DNA of 21,791 nt from Dinochytrium kinnereticum (Eukaryota; Chytridiomycota; Chytridiomycetes; Chytridiales; Chytridiaceae), in the NCBI GenBank assembly GCA_027604005.1, contig JADGJT010000007.1, positions 1-21,791 on the forward strand. Reading direction: 5' to 3'. A program made the position numbers and the translations under genes. Below are positions 1 through 8,284 of the stretch, piece by piece. The notes below the pieces were generated by a model, which saw nothing but the letters and a program-made list of their open reading frames with translations, was not told where the DNA came from and made no database searches. The first letter of the stretch is position 1, and each line of letters opens with the position of its first letter.

Positions 1-472
1 TTGCCTTTGCTATCCGACGAGTTGCAATCCTCTTGTGATGTGGAGTGCGGCACAACACCAAGTGTGCCTGCATCTCCCATGTCGCCGTCACTTTTATACT
101 ATTACAACCTTCATGCCTATCCTCAAATATGAATTTGAGGTTTGCAAAACAACTTTTGAATTGCGATATTTCAATTGAATTTTTCAACCTGAAATATCAA
201 AATTGGAGGTTTGCGAAAACTCTCCAATAATATTTGCTCAATTGTATTTAAATATTCAAAGTGGAGTCTCACAGGCGGTAAAATTGTTTCTGAGCTCCGC
301 ACAGGGTGCGGTGTCAGATATTCCCCGATGCTGACTTGGCTGCGGTGCGACGATTTCGTCCGCCAGTTTGCAAATCTATCTAACACTGCATGCGGGTTGA
401 CTGCAGGTTAAGGTGCGCAAAATAAAAACATTGGCCACCATCACTTTTCATCGGAACTTCCTCCTGGACATC
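1..472. other. Upstream non-coding region of the P450 gene
   Basis: I see no credible gene here; the open frames are short and their translations are low-complexity or unlike any protein I know. The stretch 120-255 is AT-rich and holds several small inverted repeats, described separately. The segment 400-472 lies directly before the P450 start codon and is presumably its 5' UTR and core promoter, although I see no clear TATA box. Confidence 0.6.
121..254. repeat. Cluster of short inverted and direct repeats, AT-rich
   Basis: Seen directly: an 8-bp inverted repeat (cctcaaat/atttgagg) at 121-128 and 133-140 with a 4-nt loop; a 9-bp inverted repeat (gatatttca/tgaaatatc) at 165-173 and 190-198; a 7-bp inverted repeat (attggag/ctccaat) at 202-208 and 222-228; and the 10-bp palindrome tatttaaata at 245-254. 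A direct repeat of the form gaggtttgc(g)aaaac occurs at 137-150 and 206-220. The role is unknown. It could be a decayed miniature element, a regulatory region or chance in AT-rich DNA. Confidence 0.5.
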
Positions 473-2396
473 ATGGACCTCAGCGCCATCTTGGCCTCGG
501 CAGCGATCGTCTCCGTCCCCTCCTACCTCATCTTCACGCTCTTAATTCATCCCTTCCTGATCTCGCCTCTCCGCAACATTCCTGGCCCTCCAGCGAACCC
601 ATTTACATTCGCAGGCCAGTTTGCGAGTAAGCGGTGCTTTTTTCTTTTTCCCTTTGTTTTCTTTGGCCATCGACTGATAAGCCGCGTATACAGCTGTTGT
701 CAAAGAAGAGGCAACGGCACCGCATCTTCGGTGGGCCCGAGAGTATGGCAATATTGTTGCTTACCGGCTCTTTTTCAACTCGGGTCGAGTCTTTGTATCC
801 TCTTCGACCGGTTTGAAGAGGGTGCTTGGGACTCATGCGCATCTTTATCCAAAGCCAGCGCTGTCCCAACGAGCGCTTCAGTTTTTGTTGGGAAATGGGC
901 TTTTGACTGCTGAGGTGACCCCTTTTTTCGTTTTTCCTTTCTTCGAAAAGTGATGATGTTTAACATTTGCGATATATAAAGGGTGATGCTCACAAGCGTC
1001 AGAGAGCAATGCTAAACCCCGTGTTTCGATTGAAGAATATTGCGGCGATGGTTCCGATTTTTGGGAAGTTTGCGAGCGAATTTCGGGAGAGTTGGATCGA
1101 GATGTTTGAATCTCACGCCACTGAGAACGCTCTTGATCGAAAGGTTGTTCAATTTGATATATATGAGGAGATGTCGAAGGTCACCCTTAATATCATTGGA
1201 AAGGCTGGTTAGTTACATCCCTTTTTTTTTGTGTGTGTTTAACTATTATTTGCTTCTTTTCTTCAATTAGGCTTCAATTACGACTTTGATGCGATTCGAA
1301 GGAAAGACTCCCCCCTATTCAGTGCATTTCAGTCCCTACTCTCATCCGCATCATTCTCTATCTCTGCGCTTTTGGAAAACTTGATTCCGTTCCTGCGCCA
1401 TCTTCCAACAAAACGAAACAAAAATGTCGAATCAGCCAAAAGAACCATCTCTATCTCCGTTGATGAGATCCTTTCCAGCCCAAGCGCCTCTCTGGAAACG
1501 GATAAGATAGATCTTCTCAGCATCTTGCGAGCAGAAAATGAATCCTCAACGGCTGAGATGGCACTCTCTCATGAGGAGATCACGTCTCAGGTTTTGACTT
1601 TCTTGGCTGCCGGACATGAGACCACGAGTGTGGCGTTGAGTTGGGCCCTTCATTTGGTTTCGGTTCATCCGGAAGTTCAGAATAAGCTTCGGGAGGAAGT
1701 TACTGCCGAGCTGGGTAATCCTACAGATGTTCCTACTTGGGAGATGCTGAACAAGATGCCCTATCTTGAGAGCGTCATGAAGGAGACTCTTCGTGTGGTG
1801 CCACCAGGTAAAGCTTGAATATAACCCCCCCCCCCCCCCTCGTTATTTTTTGAATTTATTATTTATCTTTTTCTTTATATTCAATCATCAGTGCCCATCA
1901 CCTCACGAATTGCTGCAGCTGATGATGAGATTGACGGGTTTAAGATCCCAAAAGGAACACCAATCATCATCTGCCCTGCCGTAAATCACCGCCTTGAAGA
2001 GTACTGGGGTGAAGATGCTGAAGAGTTCCGCCCTGAGCGTTGGCTTTCAAATGATGACGGGTCGAGAGCATTTGGAGCTTACATGCCATTCCTTTTGGGT
2101 CCTAGGTACTTTTTTTTTTGTTTTATGCACCATTTTCGTTAAGCACACATCCCATGTTTTTATTACATCTGGTTTTTCTTTTTTCATTTTCTCAGTACCC
2201 TCTTTTTACTGAACTTTCCATTCGAAACAGGAACTGCATTGGATCCAAATTCGCAACTACGGAGTTCAAGGTCATCCTAGCGGTGCTCATCCGCAATTTT
2301 GCCTTTGACCCAGTACCCGGATTAGAGATTCGCAAAAAGCTGGAGATCACATGGAAGCCCTATCCAAGCCTTCGCTTAAACGTCACTCGTATCTAA
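473..2396 (+). CDS. Cytochrome P450 monooxygenase, membrane-anchored, six exons
   Basis: Haem-thiolate monooxygenase, probably endoplasmic-reticulum bound and dependent on an NADPH P450 reductase; the substrate cannot be told. Proposed exons are 473-626, 694-914, 982-1207, 1271-1807, 1892-2105 and 2231-2396, and all junctions keep frame, giving 505 residues, normal for the family. The N-terminus has a hydrophobic anchor (about residues 4-30) followed by the proline-rich NIPGPP hinge. The I-helix motif AGHETT is at about 314-319, the ExxR motif ETLR at 372-375, the PERF-like region reads FRPERW, and the haem-binding motif FLLGPRNCIG ends the catalytic core with its axial Cys at about 453. The last two motif residues are joined across intron 5. 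No key residue is missing. Intron 4 contains a run of 15 C. The helix motifs resemble fungal CYP3/CYP4-like clans, but I do not assign a CYP family. The first neighbour is convergent and unrelated in function. Confidence 0.93.
1825..1839 (+). repeat. C15 homopolymer in P450 intron 4
   Basis: Fifteen consecutive C residues lie shortly after the donor at 1808 and are followed by a T-rich tract up to the acceptor at 1891. Such a run is prone to length error in sequencing, but it sits in an intron, so coding frame is unaffected. Confidence 0.9.
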
Positions 2397-2662
2397 GGAT
2401 GTCAGATTTTCTACACCTTTTTCACACATATATGTGTCCCTCTTATTTTTTTTGCCAAAATATCAATCAACAGAAGGGCCTCTTTTACCAAAATATTTCA
2501 GGTTTGGGCATCGTTTGTCACCCAGGGGAGGTCTTCTTTTTTTTTTTGGTCGAATGTATTTCACTTGTTCGGTAGGAGAAGTCACAGACACATTTCTTCT
2601 TCGCCATACCACAATCTGTGCATTCACAACACCTTGTATGAATGATTAAATGGACAAAGCAG

Positions 2663-2668
2663 AATAAA
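2663..2668 (+). other. Candidate polyadenylation signal, P450
   Basis: AATAAA lies about 270 nt after the P450 stop codon on the same strand. It is a consensus hexamer only; the position is on the long side for fungal 3' UTRs. Confidence 0.4.
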
Positions 2669-2841
2669 GTTCATATGGAAACCCCTAGATAAAGAATTGG
2701 TGTAATATTACTTTCAAGTACCCCCAAAGTGTGCAGGGCAAGGAGAGTACAGAGATAAGATCTCACTTTTCCAATTTATCAGAAAGCCCAAGCCACACGA
2801 AAACTACAGATCTAAAAACACTGATAAATAATCAAACAACC

Positions 2842-2847
2842 TTTATT
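2842..2847 (-). other. Candidate polyadenylation signal, CSPP1-like gene
   Basis: AATAAA on the minus strand lies about 110 nt past the stop codon of the minus-strand coiled-coil gene, a plausible distance for its 3' end. Confidence 0.5.
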
Positions 2848-2959
2848 CCTAGCAACTCCCTACATAGATATCATTATCATAAGTAATAACCCCAATCCAT
2901 CTTTACCAGCAATCGACCCACACCTCACCCCACCCTCACAATTCCAAAAACCCGCCCCC

Positions 2960-5900
2960 TCAACTCTTAACCTCCCTACCTACAAACCCCCCCAAAATCC
3001 CGTCCACACCCCCCTTCCCAAATCCATTCTCAAGGTCGATCAACTTCTGCAACCGCAAACCATTCATTTTCTCAATAGCGTCAATATCCATGGCAGAGTC
3101 CACACTCTTTCGTCGTCGACCGCTTGTGTTTTTTTTTTCCTGAACAGGAGGAGTGGTAGACAATCGTGAGGAGGCTCGGGAAATATCTTGAAATGAATCT
3201 TGAAGGTTTGTGTTGTATGATTTTTCGTCGTTTAAGAAAATTAGCTTGGATTTAGAGCGGAGGGTTGATTGAAGCGGAGGATGCGGAGGTGCGGGGGTTG
3301 TGCGTCTGTTAAAAAGGGATATGTTAGGCATCATTGAAACAGTTTGTTTTATGTTTTTGCTTCTTTTTTTTTTTTTTTTTTTGGCTTGTCTGCGGGAGAA
3401 TTCGGGGGGTAAAGAACGAGAATAGAGAAATATCAGAAATATCAACAAACATATCACTAAGACTCGATTTAACTGGCGTCCGCTGCCGCCTTGAGTGAAT
3501 ACCCGGGAAAAAATCCACCTCGTCCCTTACAAACTCTTCAAGAACCGATGCCGGACGAAGCTTTGTTGACGGCTGTCTTGTTCGATGATGATGGTGGTGA
3601 GAGATAGGTAGGATAGAATCTTCTGTTGGGGTTGGAGACACACGCTTCGGAAGCGACGGAGCTGGATAGTCTCCTAATTTGGTGGTTTCTTTGTTTGTAT
3701 TTTTAGTTCATTAATAATTGCTTTTTTTTTTTTTTGAGGAAGTTTTATGGGTGGAAATGGTGATTGTGGTTGCTTGTTTTTTTTTTTTGTTTTTTTTTGA
3801 AAGCAGAAGGATGGATGGGTGATATTAATGTAGGGGTGATTTTCTTACCTCGCTCACGTCCACTCCGCACCGACCTTGTTTTGGTCGAGGTGACTGACAT
3901 TGATGCCAAGTTCTGGCGAATCTTTTGATCTTCATCTCCAAGTTCCTATCCATAGAAAAGAAATTTCAACCTTATAATCAGTACAATCGAACACATCTAT
4001 CAACATAACAAAAAAAAAAACAAACTAAATGCTAAAAACCACTAAATAAAACTTTTTACGGTATCTCATTTCTAACAACGAACCTTCTGAATCATTGACA
4101 GCTGCTCCAGCAGCATCCTTGTGTTCGAGACCTCGCCGTCATCTTCCTCCCGCCGTGGTGTCCCTGATCTCTCTCCCCGTCGGGAGGAAGCCAAGGTCGC
4201 CGTCCGCCCAGCAGAACTCTTTTGTTCCGACCGGTCTAACCGTTCTATCGGCGACATCTCCTTTGCTCGATGCGTAGGAAGAGGTGGGGATTCAGATCGG
4301 TCTTTAGGTCGATGCGTTGGGATAGGTGGAGATTCAACTCTGCTTTTCGGTCGATGGGTTGGGATGGGTGGTGATTCCACACGGCTCTTTGCTCGATGGG
4401 TTGGGATAGGTGGTGAGGTTGAGCGGGGAAGACTGGGACGGGAAGAAGGTTCGGAGTCAGAGTTTTTTCGTTGACTGGGTTGTTTTCGGTTTGGATAGGA
4501 ATCTTCCTGCTGCTGGTCTTGTGCGGCTTGCTTTGCTTGAGCGACTTGAGCCTCTTTCTTCTTTTTCAGTAGCTCAGCTTCGGCTCGCTTTTCCTCCTGT
4601 TAAACAAGAGATTAACAGGGAGTTTGCTTTTATCTTGTCGGGGTGATTTCCAGATAACATTGGAAAACGATCATCTTGTTGAATACATCGCCCTCACCTC
4701 CCGCTTTTTAGCCTCCTCCTGTTCAATCTTGAACCGCTGCTTGATTTCTTCTTGCTCCAATCGAATTCGTTCCATTTCCATCCTCTCTTCTTCTTTCCTT
4801 CGTTGCTCTTCTTTGGCTTTAACAGCTTCGCGCTCCAGAATTTGTTTTCGTAACGCGTCCTGTTAGAAATATCACACCAACAACAAAAAATAAAATAAAA
4901 TCTAACGTTATCCTTATGTGACAGAACCCCTGAGGATAGCCAAAAATGCGGGAAAGCTTGCGAAGAGTGCGGTTTTTATCTCCTTTTTTTTACCTGAATC
5001 TCCTGCTGAGCGCGTTGCTTTTTCAAAGCTTCCTCTTTCTGCCAGGCAGGAACTTGATCCGAGTTCACTCTTCCTCTAGCAAATGACTTTGCTGTAGATG
5101 AATCACAGTTACGCTCACTCTTCGAGACAAAAGAGAACAAAAAACGAAAATGACTTTTGGAGAAAATGAAAAGGTGAGGTATAGGGAAGGTCGGAAGACT
5201 AAAGACACTGACTTGTTGATTGGGAGGATTCATCTGGGAAATGAGGAGCAGATGAGCTGCTGAAAGTATGATAAGAGCAGAATTTTGTTGTTAATGTTGT
5301 GTAAAAGTACTGAAAATAATATGAAAAGGAAAGAGAAAAAAACGAAAATAACCTGACTGAAGGTCCATCTATCATCGGCATAGGGCCTCCAATCCCGACA
5401 CTCCCAACTTTGCTGCCCGTTAAAGCAGCAAAAAAGTCTTCTTCTTTTTGGAAAGTGGGAGGGTATCCCCCAAACTCATTATTTGTTCTTGGCGAGCCCT
5501 GCGGCGGTGCGTTTCCAGTCTATTTTTTTCAAAGAGAAAAAAAACACGAAGTTAAGTTTTTCTGAAATGAATGTTTAATTTACCTCTTGGCGCTGGAGGG
5601 CATTGGGTGCCTGCTTATTGGGTGCTCCTGCACCGGATCTACCCCAAGGATTGTATATTTCCATTTCTTTGTCTTTCTGTGGATTTTTTCGTTAAGAAAT
5701 ATATAACGAGATGGAGAATATGAAGGAGGAAAATATGAGAACATTGAGATTTTTTTTTTACCTTTGCGTCGTCAGCTCTTACACGTGCCATTTGCTTTTC
5801 GGATTCAGCGCGCTTTTGACGTACTTGCTCGTCTTTTGTTTTTGTTTTGAAAAAGATTTAGACTGCTTCTTCATACTTGTTTCTGCCGAAAATAAACAAA

Positions 5901-7563
5901 CCTAGATCTCGCAAGTATTGGCTTTTCTGTTGAAATAAAAGTTAGGTTATCTTTTATTTTTGTGTTAAGGTCGGTAACCTTATCTAAAGATGGATCAGGT
6001 GGTGGAACGGGACGTCTTCCGCTGTATCGTTCTGATTGTAAGTCCATTTTCCAGCTGGTAATAAAGTTTTAAGAAAGTAAATGATTGCTATTCTTATGGG
6101 TAGAGGGAGGATCTTTTGTTGGCTTTTTCGATTTTTACCTCTGATCTGCTAATACACCAGCCATACCGCCTGTCTGTGCATTTGTTAATCATTAAAAAAC
6201 AAATGAGTTTTGGTAGTTAAGAGGTGCTGGATATTTCACCTTTGTGGAATCGTCCATCCTCATGCTGGGATTTGGATAGTTGCGAGCTTTGGGGTCATAA
6301 ATATATATGTGATAGAATTATTGGGTTAATCAAGAGACTCGAACACGTAAGGATATGAAATGTTTACCATAAGGATCGGAGGCGGTAAAGTTAAAAGGAG
6401 ATGCTGACGGGACGTAAGGGTTTGACGGAAGGAAGTTTGGAAGCTAACAAGACAAAAGTAGCAAAACAAGAATAAATAAGAACAAGTAACCTTTTTTTTT
6501 TTTTTGACTTTCGATTCAGCCACAATCACACGAACCTGCATAAAAGCTGGAGGAGGATAACCGACGTTAAACATATCGGCTCTGTGCCCTCCAAAAGGCA
6601 TTGGATGCAAAGGTGAAGTATTTCCAAAAGGCGATGCGCTTTCCATCATCATTCCACGCATATCTCTTGAAATTGAAGGATTAAATCCCATTCCTCCTTG
6701 AAATTGTTGCTGCTGCTGCTGCTGATAATGATTATGATGCGCGCTTTGGTCGTAAGGGTTGAAACCTCCTCCACCGCTCATAAACGAGGTTTGTTGCAGT
6801 TGTGGGCTGCCAAAAAAAAAGGGGGCAGGAGGAAGGGTAGAAGGTTATTTAAAAGAGGAAGATGGGAGGATTAAGTGATTGAAACAAATATACGAATCAC
6901 AATAGTGCCTTAAAAATCCAAAAAATAACATGAGGGTAATAATTAAAATGCATCCGATAGAGCTTTTAACTGCTTCATGACCCCACGAAACATGAAATAC
7001 CATGAAATGGCAGCATGCTTCAAGGATGACAAGGTGAAAAGGATTCTTTCTAAAAAGAATTATGAGGGCATTACTTGAAATATTGATTCGGTTGAGCGTT
7101 TCTATCCATCACCGCCATTGGCTCCACTGTCGAAAGAAGGAGAGACGTGTTAATAAATACAAGTAAAGGAAGGAGTAAGATGCAAAACCCACCTGAAGCC
7201 CTTCCCCCATTCCCATAGTTATTGTGCCTAGGCGATGATCCGTTGGAAGGAGGATCATTGCTGTGCCCTTGAGCGTACGGTGGCTTCTCCATATGCCTCT
7301 GATTATGAGCGGTGGAATGATCAGGGATGGAGACGAGGACGTCGGGCTGATGCGAACGCAGATGTCGCAGGCGTGGGTTTGTCTGCGACTGCTGCGACAA
7401 GAATTTCTGCATGGGCGATTGCGTTCAGAGGGGATAAGAGACTGTGAGTCTGGACGGAATGAATTGAGGGCCATCGCACAGGGTGCGCTACCTGCATCTC
7501 CGTCTTGAGCTCATTGCGCAGGCTCTGCTGCTTGCCGCTGTAGTCGCTGTTGCTGTTGAACAT
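2960..7563 (-). CDS. CSPP1-like coiled-coil protein (centrosome/cilium-type), about 19 exons
   Basis: Proposed exons in transcript order: 7563-7492, 7406-7193, 7126-7075, 6806-6536, 6443-6368, 6286-6240, 6173-6139, 6054-5979, 5926-5902, 5832-5762, 5676-5584, 5519-5358, 5233-5213, 5119-4994, 4859-4698, 4596-4084, 3945-3849, 3673-3451, 3305-2960, about 893 residues. The start ATG follows an in-frame stop five codons upstream. Order of parts: a short N-terminal helix; a Gly/Asn/Gln-rich disordered region with a poly-Q run; YLRDLDEQVRQK (about 288) and a motif YNPWGRSGAGAP (about 321); charged Glu/Lys/Arg coiled coil (about 448-530); four 14-residue SPPIPTHR repeats (about 562-617); Ser/Arg-rich tail. 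This architecture and the PWGRSGAGAP-like motif resemble CSPP1, a microtubule-associated protein of spindle poles and ciliary bases. The homology is by eye. Uncertain junctions: exon 12 end (5358 or 5353), exon 13, and the last intron, whose acceptor could instead lie just 5' of the A-rich run. Confidence 0.72.
3365..3382. repeat. T18 homopolymer (A18 on the coding strand), last intron of the CSPP1-like gene
   Basis: An uninterrupted 18-nt T run. On the coding strand it is A18, and if retained it would encode a short poly-lysine stretch. I place it in the intron 3450-3306 because a better acceptor with a CTAAC branch box (acceptor AG at 3307-3306) lies downstream of it. Confidence 0.6.
4249..4416 (-). 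repeat. Four tandem 42-nt coding repeats, SPPIPTHR type
   Basis: Within exon 16 of the CSPP1-like gene, units begin at 4416, 4374, 4332 and 4290 (reading leftward). Each encodes 14 residues of the form SPPIPTHRxKxRxE. The first three units are nearly identical and the fourth diverges after the lysine. The Pro-rich spacing suggests a disordered docking region (SH3- or EVH1-like ligand), which is inference only. Confidence 0.9.
6708..6725 (-). repeat. CAG-type trinucleotide tract encoding poly-Q
   Basis: A short CAG/CAA run in exon 4 of the CSPP1-like gene encodes seven consecutive glutamines in a Gly/Asn/His-rich, probably disordered region. Tract length is likely to vary between strains. Confidence 0.8.
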
Positions 7564-8284
7564 TTCGTGATTTATTTATTTTGACAAACCAAAATCCAAA
7601 CAGACGAGCTCCGATGAGGACGGACGACGCCGACACAATGGCAGGCGCATCAATGATTCCGATCCCCTCAGTGAAATGGAGAGTTCGAGCTCTGATGCCC
7701 AGAGACATTGGCCTCTGCTCTCTTTTTCTTCTTTTTTCTTTTTTTTCTTTACAGGTAGCTCGATGTTTGCCTTTGAGGTGTGGCTGTTGTTTGAGGCAGG
7801 GAGGGCGTGGAGAGATTCAAAATGGGTGGGATTGGTGGAGCAAATAATCGGAAGGAAAAGCCTCGTTGGCTGCACCCCTCTATTTTTGTTTCATTGAAAT
7901 GCCATCTGATGGTCACCTGAAAGAATATATTTCAAACAAGTGGAAGTAACGAATAAATCCAGTACAGAATAATGTGATGTAAACACATAACATCTGATTC
8001 ACAAAAAGTGAACGTTTTCGAAAATATTCATATTCAGAGTTAACATACATTGACACATGAAGAACTAACCACACCCACTCGTCTAGATGCCCCACACCCC
8101 AACCCATGCAAAGATAGAAAACATAAGAAAAAAAATGACCCCTCAAATATATAAATACGCCTCCATATAAAACCTCACCGACCCACCCACATCCCTATCT
8201 TGTTAAAATAACAAACTGCCTTCCCTTGCTCACGATAGGTATCATTATGAAGGACTGTATTCTTCAATATACGTACACCGACAA
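7564..8284. other. Intergenic region between two minus-strand genes
   Basis: This stretch contains the 3' UTR of the repeat-protein gene (right side) and the 5' region of the CSPP1-like gene (left side). Open frames at 7676-7897 (+), 7576-7875 (-) and 7913-8146 (-) have no family I recognise. A T-rich tract ending in ttctttacag near 7755 looks like a plus-strand splice acceptor. Read on the minus strand, the same place gives a gtaaag donor, so a 5' UTR intron of the CSPP1-like gene is possible. Confidence 0.5.

Larger units (their letters stand above)
2397..2959. other. Convergent 3' intergenic region
   Basis: This stretch separates the 3' ends of the P450 gene (+) and the CSPP1-like gene (-). 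Short open frames here read as T-rich low-complexity peptides and are not credible genes. It holds one candidate polyadenylation signal for each flanking gene and little else. Confidence 0.7.

Noticed and set aside
413..913. A 166-residue open frame treated as one protein
   Set aside because: Only its first part (from 473) is real P450 exon 1. The rest reads through intron 1 and then exon 2 in the wrong frame.
473..7563. Secondary-metabolite cluster around the P450
   Set aside because: No synthase, transporter or tailoring enzyme is nearby. The neighbours are a cytoskeletal-type protein and housekeeping genes.
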